Assembly (NCBI GenBank): GCA_012845835.1
Contig: JABAKD010000012.1
Location: forward strand, 5,237,344-5,301,343
DNA length: 64,000 nt
Direction: 5' to 3'
Source: Undaria pinnatifida
Lineage: Eukaryota; Sar; Phaeophyceae; Laminariales; Alariaceae
The notes beneath the pieces are model-generated. The model did no database searches. It saw nothing but the letters and a program-made list of their open reading frames with translations, and was not told the origin of the DNA. The first letter of the stretch is position 1; every line of letters begins with the position of its first letter. The position numbers and the translations under genes were made by a program. Shown here in pieces: positions 33,558 through 43,944 of the stretch.

Positions 33558-34420
33558 CTGAACCATAAAAAGAAACGCAAAAGAACGAGAGCGTGCGTGC
33601 GTGAATTTAGGGTTAAGAGCGAGAGAGGGGGAGTTCGAGTGGAGGAGGGAGATGGGGAGCGGGGGTGTGGTGTTGAACTCGCATCTGGCCACGGGAGCAC
33701 GAACAACAATGAAAAAAACGAACGAACGCCACACTAATCTTTTCGAGAGCCCAAATAGAAAAACAAAACTTGAAAAAAAAAAAAAAAAAGTTTCTAGATT
33801 GGTACAGAAATCCAACCGCTCCTATTTTTTCCCCATTTCGGCCTTTCCAAGTGCGCAGCGTCTGGGATTCCAATCCAATCCGCGCGCTCCCCTGATCTGC
33901 CAGCTACTAGGGTGTTTGCGATTTCCAATCCCTGTTGGATGGAAAAACATGTTAAAATGGTATTGCAACCGACAAAGACGGTAACCCTCAAGGCCAACCA
34001 ACTCACCAGGAAATCAGGTCAGAAATAAACCAAAAAAAAGGTGTAAAAGGTATAGGAAAACGCATTTACAACGTAATTTTTTCTTACATTTTTTCGTGGG
34101 TTGGGTTTGGCCTCGGATTGTCACGCTCGACGGCTTCAATACTAAAAATGTTACTACCTGTTTTCCACGATAGAGGCGCTCCACTTTTTTTGGAGGTCCT
34201 TCAGTTCGGGAGCTTAAGACATAGATCCTCCCAAAAACTATTCTGGAGAAAAATAAAACTGCTAATATACCGGATGAAAAATCTCACAGCTTAAGACATG
34301 ATCCTCCCAAACCGTGTTTTGGAGAAAGAACAAAACTGCTACCGGCTGAAAAAATCCCATAGCCTGCAGTACGTAGGTACACAACGAAGAGCATCGTGAA
34401 GTAAAGAAAAAAAATGTTGC
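33558..34420. other. Region upstream of the recognised dehydrogenase exons
   Basis: Should contain the first exon and promoter of the minus-strand dehydrogenase gene, but I could not identify them. 33895-34165 is a partial copy of the foldback-type family (GTGTTTGCGATTTCC, CGTGGGTTGGGTTTGGCC, CGGCTTCAATACT). Confidence 0.4.
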
Positions 34421-34925
34421 CCATTTCCGACGATTTTGATGGTCAAGAAGTCCCGTCATTCAGAAACTATTGCAGCCAAAAAAAATGTATACCTTAATAC
34501 CTCTATTTCCGACGATTGAGATTTAGGGAGCCTTCGTCATTCAGAAACCATTTCAGCCAAAAAAAGGTATACCTTAATACCTCTATTTCCGACGATTTTG
34601 AGGGTTAAGGAGCCCCCGTGTTTTAGAAACCATTTCAGCCAAAAAAAGGTATACCTCGATACCTCTATTTCCGACGATTTTCAGGGTCAAGGAGCCCCCC
34701 CGTCATTCAGAAAACAAAATAGCCAAAAAAAGGTATACCTTAATACCTCTATTTCCGACGATTTTAAGGGTTGAGGAGCCCCCCCGTCATTCAGAAAACA
34801 AAATAGCCAAAAAAAAGGTATACCTTAATACCTCTATTTCCGACGATTGAGGGCTAAGGAGCCCCCCCATCATTCAGAAAAAATTTCAGCCAAAAAATGG
34901 TATACCTTAATACCTCTATTGCAGG
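34421..34925. repeat. Minisatellite, about 81-bp unit, six copies
   Basis: Unit: GGTATACCTTAATACCTCTA, then TTTCCGACGATTTTGAGGG, TAAGGAGCCCCCCGTCATTC and AGAAACCATTTCAGCC with an A run. A related array in the opposite orientation is at 56610-57140. Confidence 0.9.
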
Positions 34926-35159
34926 ACGAGTTCCAATTCCTACCGAACCAAAGTTGGTGCCTGACACATCGCAAACACCCTCCAATTTTTATCATTATTT
35001 TTCTTTTTCTTTAGTTTTGGAACTTTTTATTTTCAACAAATTGATTTGAATTCAAAATGGTTGCGGTTTATGAATTTCAGACCCATCAAATTCATTTTTT
35101 TTTCTCAACAAGATTTTGTCAATTTTTGAAAAGTAAAATATTACAGTAGCTCGAGAATG

Positions 35160-35312
35160 TGGGTGGATGGGGAGCTGGGAGTGCGAGAGTGGGAGTTCGA
35201 GTCGAGGAAGGGGAGGTGGGGGGAGGGGAGGGGGGGGGGGGAGGGGGAGAGTGGGAGTTCGAGTCGAGGAAGGGGAGGTGGGGGGAGGGGAGGGGGGGGG
35301 GGAGGGGGGGGG
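35160..35312. repeat. Two-copy G-rich tandem repeat
   Basis: GAGAGTGGGAGTTCGAGTCG, then AGGAAGGGGAGGTGGGGGGA and a G run, occurs twice about 65-70 bp apart. Confidence 0.8.
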
Positions 35313-35538
35313 GGTCGTTGACGTATACTGATGCTGCTCTTCGTGGTGCAATGAAGCGGGGCGTCACACTTGCATCAACTACGTACGCGCGTACGACGTT
35401 TGTCTCGAAAAAAACTCGAACCACATACACATTATATGAGTATCCAAGCTTCCCCTTCTGGGGTCATTTTGCCGGGTTCCAAACTTCAACAGGTTATCTC
35501 AAGGCCTTAATGTTCTCCATCGGTACGCCTGAGGCGGT

Positions 35539-35628
35539 TTAACGCATTTACAAGTGGAAACCCGGGGTTGGGTACAAATTACTTGGAATTAGTATAGGAG
35601 GGGGTTTGGGGGCTCTAAGGGGGCTAAG
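35539..35628. mobile_element. TTAACCCC-type MITE, degenerate
   Basis: TTAACGCATTTACAAGTGG at the left and GGGGGCTCTAAGGGGGCTAA at the right with the family core between. About 90 bp. Confidence 0.7.
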
Positions 35629-35999
35629 GTACGGCATAAACAAAGTGCTTTCAAGAAAATGAAGACATGTACTTAATTAAGTACACGCGGTTGGCTTAAA
35701 ATACCGGGGGTGTCGCACTTGAAAAAGGGGGAACACCTCTTGAAAAACTAACGATGCACCGCGCAAGCAACCCCGCAAGTATCAAACGACCAGCCCAAAC
35801 GAGTTAACACAACCTGGTATAGCTTAGTTTATATCTAGATAGACAGAGTGTCATATCCGCCGTGCTTCTTCCGCGTCTCCGTGGACTCTGCTGCTGTACA
35901 CATTGAAATATGTTGCGGTGCCGGACAGGAAGAACACCCATAGTAAGGGTTGGCCACTGGCAGCCTCGATCAGTATACTGGATTGATACCGACTGCGTG

Positions 36000-36335
36000 A
36001 GCAATCAGTATACTCGATTGCACCAGCATACGGATTGAATCAGTATACTGGATTGAATCAGTTTACTGGATTGATCAGTGTACTGGATTGATCAGTGTAC
36101 ATGATTGCGTCAGCAGACTGGATTGCGTCAGCAGACTGGATTGCGTCAGCAGACTGGATTGCGTCAGCAGACTGGATTGCACCAGTAGACTGGATTGAAT
36201 CAGTAGACTGGATTGCATCAGTAAACTGGATTGAATCAGTAGACTGGATTGCATCAGTAGACTGGATTGCATCAGGAGACTGGATTGCATCAGCATGAAA
36301 TACATCAGTGACTGGATTGCGTCAGCATGGTGGTC
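36000..36335. repeat. 18-bp minisatellite (GACTGGATTGCATCAGTA)
   Basis: About 16-18 units, the central ones nearly identical and the outer ones diverged. The length is a multiple of three, so frames stay open, but there is no gene context. Confidence 0.95.
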
Positions 36336-36779
36336 GGGGCTCAATAAGATACCGGTGGTTGCGGCGATCGACACAGAAAAACACAAGAAAGCAATTATTT
36401 CGTCCACCGATAGAGAAAAGTTAACATCAACAAACAACACGTAGCGTGTGATAACGTGACGACCTTCATTTTAGCTGTGTTCGCGCAGGCGCATCAATAA
36501 AAACTGTCATGTTCATTATTACCCCATCGCTCCTATCCTTGGGGAATGTCCAGCAGGGTAGTAGGCTGTCACCAACAAACATATTTGATGGGTTTCCGTC
36601 GTATATTATGGCGTGTTTCGTTGACGTACGTGATACCATGTATACTGGCGACATCTACTTGAGGGCTCAATCAGGAGATAGCTCCTGCCAGTACATATGC
36701 CAGTGCTCAACACCAACAAAATAGGGATACGCAGGAGAGGGTAACAACGCAATGGCGGCAGTAAGTAATGGCTAGTGCT

Positions 36780-36881
36780 TGTAGCAGCACCAACAGCAGC
36801 ACTGCCACAGCAGCAGCACGCAGTACCAGAAAAAGGTAGCAATAACAATCAATGGCAACACAGGTAACAACACGCCAAGCA

Positions 36882-36914
<33 letters not shown>

Positions 36915-36935
36915 GTAGCACAAATAGCAGCACAG
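36780..36935. repeat. CAG-rich low-complexity stretch
   Basis: AGCAGC and CAGCAG clusters separated by short non-repeat words. Similar CAG-rich DNA is at 20930-21055. Confidence 0.7.
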
Positions 36936-38144
36936 CAAAACACGTTTAGCAAGCATCAGCGGCACCATCAACATGGCATATGCCATTGCGCCATCACCCA
37001 TGACGTACGACAGAATGTGTTGATGAATATTGACAGCTCACTGAAGTACACCTCCGCCTGTTGACAGAGCTGTTGACACATGTCGGGCTTTTCGTTTCGT
37101 TGATGTTTTCAAGCGTAGGTTTGACGCACCCGTCACAAATAACGCATTTGAAGTGAACGCCAGACCGAGGATATTCAGCGTAGGTTTTTTTCTCACGGAC
37201 TCATATACAATAACTGGTACTTGGAGCATGCATCTATATATCCTTCAATACCGAGACAGTACCCCTCGGGACAAAAAAAAAACAAAGAAAAAATATACGG
37301 GCCCGATGTCCATACTCCATACCAATATGTGGCTATAACAATCAAATAGGTCAATCGCGAATAATAATAAAAACTCGCCCATATAATATATTACAAGTAC
37401 CAACAACGCAGCTTGCAAAGACGAGTATTGACCTGAAATTCGTTGAACTCACGGCTGACGTCCTTGAAATGTTTTTCATGAAATAGCTACTGGAGTAGCT
37501 ATTGACAGAATATATCAAGTCATCAAAAGCTACTGAACTAGATATTGCCAATGGTAGAGGTACAACCAAGCTAAAAATAACCGTCAGTAGCTTGAACCAA
37601 TTCGTAGATCTGATGGATCAAGTTCTCAAATACTACTGAACTAAAGGTTGCCACTGACACATCAATAACTACATAGCTAAACAATAACTGTCACTACGTA
37701 GCTTGAGATCAATTCGCAGAATTACCGATATACAATCTTTAGACCACTATAGCCAGCTCTGCACAAATAATGTTTGGTCCAGCAGATCCCCGATACATAC
37801 GTATATATCACATGCCATGATAATACTATGCGACCTAAAGCTGTTCAAAACCCCTCCCCCCCCCCCCCCCCCCCCCCAACCCCCCCCCACCCCTCAAAAA
37901 CTCTCCGCCGTCACCTCACTGGTTGTACGACTTACAGGACATACATGATAAACTGGTGCATTTCTTTCACAACCGAAAGATTTGTCCCCTTGAAGGATTT
38001 ATAGTTTCCGCGCACAGATTGAGTTGCCCCGCCCTTCCCCCCCCCGCCCCCCGCTCCCTCTTTTTAAACCCAGGCTCCCACGCCCTTGAAAAACTCCGCC
38101 CTCCCCTCACCCGTTATACGACTTACACGATACACTTGATAAAC

Positions 38145-38395
38145 TGATGCATTTCCTTCCACAGCTGTCAGATTTTGTCCCCCTTAAAAACGGGTTTTAA
38201 TAGTTTCCGCGCACAGACTGACTAACATCACCCTGTTGACCCTGATAAGCTACCTGGTACACTGTAGTTCCAAGGGGAGTCGCCTACCTATATCCTTAAT
38301 GAGGACACACACCCTGTAATACGCGCGATCGGAGTATCACACACAGCTTGCAAAGATGAGTTTCGATAAAATCTTCGATCTCACAGCCGGAGCGT
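38145..38395. mobile_element. Dispersed repeat, CACAGCTG-ended family (copy 2)
   Basis: CCACAGCTGTCAGATTTTGT, AACGGGTTTTAATAGTTTCC, CCTGTTGACCCTGATAAGC, GGGGAGTCGCC, CTATATCCTTAATGAGG and CACACAGCTTGCAAAGATG, in the order seen at 1150-1412. Confidence 0.65.
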
Positions 38396-38819
38396 ATTTT
38401 TATTTTTATAATATACATATATATGCTACAAGTGCTCCGCTACACGGGCGGCTGACGCCGCCCGCTTCACTCGTGCAAGCAAGAATGCAACTAAAACATA
38501 TACGCAGAGGGGGCAGAAAAAAGAGGCTCATGATATGGTGCGACTAGCGAATTGGTAATGCCAAGAGCTGTTTGTGCAGAGCTACTACTAGTTGCCCTGT
38601 GCTGTGCACTGCCTGTGCTGTGTGCTTATTGGCGATGTCACATTCTGACCAGCAGTGCGGGTTCAATTTGAGAGAGGAGAAAACGTAGGGACCGAGAGAG
38701 GACAATCAACTTTGAAGAAGCTAAAAGAATAGTACAAAAAACGTACATACCGGTATTATACTTGTTACCTGCTACTTCACATCATATACCTGGTACTGCT
38801 GTATGTTTGAAAGAAATCA

Positions 38820-39135
38820 CAGCGCAGCATGAAACAACACCGCACCGCAGGGCAAGGCACAGCATCGCACGGCACCGCACGGCGCTGCGCTGCTGTGAGC
38901 TATGTATAGGTGTGGGCTGAGCTGAGCTGGGGGTGCATTTTTGTTGTAATTCAACAAAATGAGAGTAAGTAGAGCAGAGCACTCACAACGGCACAGCACG
39001 GCACAACACCGCACAACACCGCACAACACCGCACAGCAGTACCGCAACGCACGGCAGGGCACGCCAGGGAACGGCACTGCACGGCGCTGCGCTGCTGAGC
39101 TAGCGCTGTTATGCGCTGCTGTGCGGAGCTGAGCT
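38820..39135. repeat. GCACCGCACGGC-like low-complexity repeat
   Basis: Degenerate GCACAACACC/GCACGGC words, ending in GCTGCGCTGCTG. Two blocks (38820-38900 and 38985-39130) have the same order of words. Confidence 0.65.
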
Positions 39136-39354
39136 GATGACGTGATAGCCAAGCTGATATCATCAGGCTGGGACCTCTGGTATGATGAAAGTTTCGTCCA
39201 AAGAAAAGCTGGAGCATTCCCCAAGTAACGAAAGGAGGCGGTGTCCAGGTAGCATGTGTCAGCTGGTATGTGGTATTCCAAAAAAAAGGAATTTTAAACA
39301 TAGGGGAAGCAAAAATTTCAACTTCCTCCAAAAAAGGACTTTTAGGCCATTTCT

Positions 39355-39548
39355 TATACAGTCGGATTTGTCAGTCGAAAACGGCCGTTTTCGACTGAAG
39401 CCCAAATCGGGCTTTCTTACACAGTCGAAATAGGGCTTTTTCGACTCAACTTTTTTCGACTGAGTTTTCCGACTGGGGGATCCAGTCGAAAACTCGACTT
39501 TTTCGACTGGATCTGTCAGTCGAAAACTCAGTCGAAAAAGTTTTACAC
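39355..39548. repeat. Cluster of CAGTCGAAAA / TTTTCGACTG inverted words
   Basis: Within 190 bp the decamer CAGTCGAAAA or its reverse complement (or close variants) appears well over ten times in both orientations, including a perfect hairpin around AAACGGCCGTTT. Confidence 0.85.
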
Positions 39549-40129
39549 CTGTTTTTTTAACCCATCGCATCGCTCATTCCCCACAAAACACACACCCACA
39601 CGCCCACACACCCATACCAGGTACTACACAGCAGTATCATACAACAGCGCCGACGCTGCCTTGGCTATCACTGCTGTTGCTTCTCGCCGCAAGCCAGCGT
39701 AGCGCACTCCTTGCTCCGCTCGCCAGCAGCAGTATCACGACAGCAGTAGCGCGCGTTATCGATGACACTTTGCCAACAACGGCTACGCCTGCTGTAGCTT
39801 TGGCGGCTCTCGGCTGAGTGCATCGCCACGAACGTAGCGTTGGCAGCTTTCGGCTAAGCTCAACGCCACCAACCCGCTTAGACGAAGATTCGTCGCGCGT
39901 GAAGCACGCGTTGCTCGCGGCGAACGAACGAAGCACATTGTCCAGAAAATCACCATGGAAGTTCGTCCGATGGGTGTGTGATGATGTTACAATGTGTGAT
40001 CATGCCGTACGGTACCCTCTTGCCTACCTCAACGAGACAAGACACCACCTTCGCGCCTCCTTCCTGCACCTTACACCGAACCATCGACAATCCAACGCTG
40101 CTAACCTTTGTACAACAGTAGTGGCACCT

Positions 40130-40292
40130 CCATAGTGCGGGTTGAGCAGTGCCGGTTGCCCACTAGTGTGCAGGCGAAACCGCTTGGTACGCATGGGCAA
40201 AACCAGCAGTGGTAGTATGCAGGGGGTCGTGCCCGTTTCCGGCTTCCGCCATAGTGCCGATACTCCCGGCTGGCACTACCGGCACCATACAG
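40130..40292. mobile_element. Dispersed 160-bp repeat with ATAGTGCCGG-type ends, copy 1
   Basis: CATAGTGCGGGTTGAGCAGT, GCCGGTTGCCC, AAACCAGCAGTGGTAGTATG, CCGGCTGGCACTACCGGCAC and CATACAG. Copy 2 at 57690-57842 has the same blocks. The ends are inverted (ATAGTGCCGG and CCGGCACTAT in copy 2). Confidence 0.65.
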
Positions 40293-40514
40293 TAAATGCT
40301 ACAAACTGTACCGCAAACATGACTAAATTTTATTTCCATACAGATCGTTCCCAAGAACATGCGCAGAGTTGAAAAAAAAAAGTTCCTCCTCGACAACCGA
40401 TTTTACATGACTTCAACCATTTTCCACGTCGTCAACCCAACAAGCGCACGGGCGCGTGGAGTAATAGGGAGGGTTCTACTGCTGTAAAATACCAACGTGC
40501 GAGCGCGAGTGCGT

Positions 40515-40665
40515 TCGGTAAGGTGGTAGTGGTGCGGGTGGGGGTGGGGGTGGGGGTGGGGGTGGGGGTGGGAGTAGGGGTGGGGGTGGGGGTGGGAGTA
40601 GGGGTGGGGGCAGGGTGGGGGTAGGGGGTGGAGGTGGAGGTGGGGATAGGGGGGGGGGTGAAGGT
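40515..40665. repeat. GGTGGG hexamer repeat
   Basis: GTGGGGGTGGGGGT with occasional GTAGGG variants over about 150 bp. Confidence 0.95.
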
Positions 40666-41132
40666 GTGGAAGAGGGTGCTGTGTTCGTTGGAAGTAGCCC
40701 AACCGGACACAAAGCAGGATAGTAGCAGCAACGGCATGTAAACTTGAGTGGAATTCGAGGCACTTGGACGTTGATCAGGCCTTTTTACAGCCACAGTTTG
40801 GATGCCAAGGCTTGGAAGTTGATAAGGCCTGTATACAGCAGTTGGAGATTAGAGATAGATACCAAGAGTCTTGGTATCCATCTCCAACTGCTGTATCCAC
40901 GCCCGATCCACGTCCAAGTGCCTCCCATCCTATTAACAGTTAATTTCGTACGCTGGTAATAGGTCGAGGTCGTGCTACTAGAGTTACCAGGTCCAAATTA
41001 TAGTACCAGGTAGTAGATTCTAGTGCGTGGTGAAGGGGTCGCCCGAAGATTGCTGACATTACCATCGACCCCCAAAACATGCATCTTGTTCACTACTGAC
41101 AGAAGAATAGAAGGAGTCACTGAAGTAGCCCA

Positions 41133-41430
41133 TCAGGCACAGCAGTAGTAGCTATTTCTAAACAACATTGGGGGGGGGGGGTATCCATCCAACGGCACAC
41201 AATACGAACGCACCCTCATGTACAGCGACCGCCTCCACTCCCCGACATCCTTGCCGCTTCCCCTCTGGCGTCTCCTTGGCAGCACCCTCCCCGGCAGCGC
41301 CCCCGCCCCCTTGCCTCCCCCAGCCGCCGACGATGACGCCTCCGTGTCCTTCGGCAAAGCTCGCGCGATCAACAAAGACGCCGTCGCTGCCGTTGCCGCC
41401 GCAGTCGCCCTCGATCGCGCCCAGTGCTGC

Positions 41431-41463
<33 letters not shown>

Positions 41464-42380
41464 GAAGGGGGTCCCCATCCTCGCCAGCCGGGGGTTCTTC
41501 TCCTTCTCGACGCAAGGCAGGAGCCGAACGCGGAACAGACGAGATGGGGGCGATGGTGCTGTTGGCCTTGCGCCCTGGCTCCGACCCTGGTGGTGGCGGC
41601 AGTCAGCCCCCTTCCGGGGCATGCGAGTGCGGAGGCGGCGGAGGCCGAGGCGGTACAAGTAGGCGGCGCAAGCGACAAAAAACCTGAGGTCGGGGCCGCT
41701 GCCGCCGTTGTCGCACCCCTCTGTTGTTGTTCCCTATCGGCGGTGGTGGTACTCTTGCTGCTGCTGCGGATGGTGGTGGTACGGCCCGTGTTGCTGCCCT
41801 TGCTGTTGCTGCCGGTGGTGGTGGGTGTGGCGCACGAAGGGGCCACCCACCTACCCCTGCCAAACTGTCGCGACTGCGACGATTGCTCATGTTGCGGTTG
41901 CGGTTGCTGTTGCTGTTGCTGGTCTCCTTGGGATTGCTGGCGCGCTCGCAGCCCCTGCTGGTGCTGGTGGTGCTGGCCGGATGCAGAGAACCGTAGCTGG
42001 GGGGACGCCCCGGCTCCGGTGGCCGTCGCGACGGAGATGAGCACGGCAGTCAGGGCTCGGAACAAGGACAGCCTCTGCTTCTGCTGCTGGTGCTTCTGGC
42101 GAGGAGGCAACATGGCGGAGGGGGGGGTGCCGCTGTCGCCGCGCGGCCTCCAAAACAGTAGGGACGATGACTGCGCCTGCATCACTACGGCGCACAGCTG
42201 CTGCTGCTGCTGCTGCTGCCGCCACATTCGTTGTTTGTTCGAGCGCGTGGGCGTAGGCGTGGGCGTCGGTGCAACAGACGATAAACAGATGCGCTGTAAG
42301 TTAGTTGCAGTCATCTCAGTGCGTGAATTTTTAAGCACGCGCTGGAGAAGATGCGGCAGAGCTCTGGAGGAACCGTGCAC
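41133..42380 (-). CDS. Candidate single-exon Gln/Ala-rich secreted protein, 415 aa
   Basis: A 1.25-kb uninterrupted frame from ATG at 42380 to a stop at 41133. An internal Met starts a segment with charged residues followed by LFRALTAVLISVATATGAGA, which looks like a signal peptide or anchor. The rest is rich in Gln, Ser, Ala and Arg, partly from CAG-type trinucleotide runs (poly-Gln stretches). No domain is recognised. The plus strand is also open for almost as long (41218-42414), and GC-rich trinucleotide repeats can leave both strands open by chance, so coding status is uncertain. It would be transcribed away from the desaturase gene. Confidence 0.35.
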
Positions 42381-42999
42381 CGATCATATGCCGGCTTCGG
42401 CCGAGGAGAGCTGAGCTATCGCACTTGGGCAACTGAGCAAGCGCAAAGGATCGACAAATGCTGTGCGAGCACGCACCAGACACCAGAGTGCGCACAAGGC
42501 ACCAGACACCACACAGACAGAGACATCAACTCTTCTTCCTTATTATCAAATCGTATTCGCACTCGTGCTGGCGACATTAAAATTCTGAATAATCGAACGA
42601 TTGAAAAGGGTGCCGCAACTCGGCACAGGCGCAACGAAATCCGACTCAAGGAAGCGCAGCGACCGCATGTTACCGTTGCGAATCTCACCCTGCTCCCAGC
42701 CATGGGTTATCGTCCGAGCCTGCGTACGGCACCACCCTTGCGTCTGGCTCGCTCTTGTGCGTTTGTGGCTGTTTCGGCGACTAACTACACCCTGCCAATG
42801 CATCCTCAATATATTTCAATAAACTCCACTTTGGCAAATGTGGTGGAAGGTGGAAAAACGAGCTTTGAAGGAAATAACTCGAGTAGCATTTGTTGTTCAA
42901 CATTTTTAGTCCGCTTCCTCACAATAGGGGTGGTAGAAATTTAAATTTAGTAAAAAAGAAGAGCGTGTGCGAGTGTGCGATACTAATAATAATGCAAGT

Positions 43000-43345
43000 C
43001 CATGTGAAGCTGCAACCAGGTTTATTTCACAAAAACTATATCACAAATGAAACACAAATCTAATGTATAACGCAGCTTGCAAAGTTGATTCAACTATTCA
43101 ATCGGTCGTACTCACATCTGGCGTTTTGCAAAGTTGAGTTTTAACCATTCAATCGGTCGTACTCACATCTGATGTAATTTGCACTCACAGCGGACGTTTT
43201 AATTTTTTTAATTAGAACGACAGCTGTGAGTACGACCGATTAAATGGTTGAAAGCTGCGTGGTAGATTAGATCTTAGATATATATTTGTGTTTCATTTAT
43301 GATATACGTACCAGGTATGGTGTTTGTGAATTAAGCCTGGTTGTT
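43000..43345. mobile_element. Foldback element just upstream of the desaturase gene
   Basis: The left arm has CACAAATGAAACACAAATCT, GCAGCTTGCAAAGTTGA and CGGTCGTACTCACATCTG. The right arm has the reverse complements (GAGTACGACCGATTAAATGG, GCTGCGTGG, TTGTGTTTCATTTATGAT). A second, partial copy of the right arm follows at 43400-43520. Confidence 0.7.
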
Positions 43346-43944
43346 AATACACAGCTTCACAATTTTTACGGAAGGTCGTTCGAGCGTGTTTTAAAAAAAT
43401 AGTGAAAAAAACGTCAGATGTGAGTACGACTGATTGAATGGTTGAAACTCAACTTTGCAAGCTGCGTGGTACATTAGATCTGGGTGTTTCATTTCATTTT
43501 CATTTATGATCTGGGTGTATGATGTTGTACGTATGGTGTTTGTGAATTAAACCACCTTCACAATTGTTACGGAATCTTCAAGTATTTGGTCCTTTTTATG
43601 ATTTTTTTTTAAAATGGGATTGCCACCCAATATCACCATGACCAATCAGCGACGAGTAAAATCGTTTTCGTATTGCCGCCGCACGCACGTGCATAGTGAT
43701 CAAAACTAGAGCTCGCTGTTTCCTGTATTCCGAGCTATTCCTAGCGCCGTAGCTCTCGAGGTGCCCTCCAAGCCGGGTCGCCAAGTAGCAAAGCACAGGG
43801 AAGGCGTTGTGCCCGAGTGATTTTAAAGGCGTCTGGGTCCAGAAGCCTTCTTTTCCATTGCTGGAGATCCGAAGACTCGTCTGTACTGCTTGGCGTGTGC
43901 GACTGCTCCTGCTGCCGCCGCGGTGGTGGTATTTTGCCTTGATC

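Noticed and set aside
36095-36298. WIASAD repeat protein
   Set aside because: It is an 18-bp minisatellite whose length keeps the frame open; there is no start context, splice sites or family.
42351-42944. 197-codon plus-strand frame
   Set aside because: It overlaps the start of the opposite-strand candidate, has no recognisable domain, and its composition is like the surrounding DNA.
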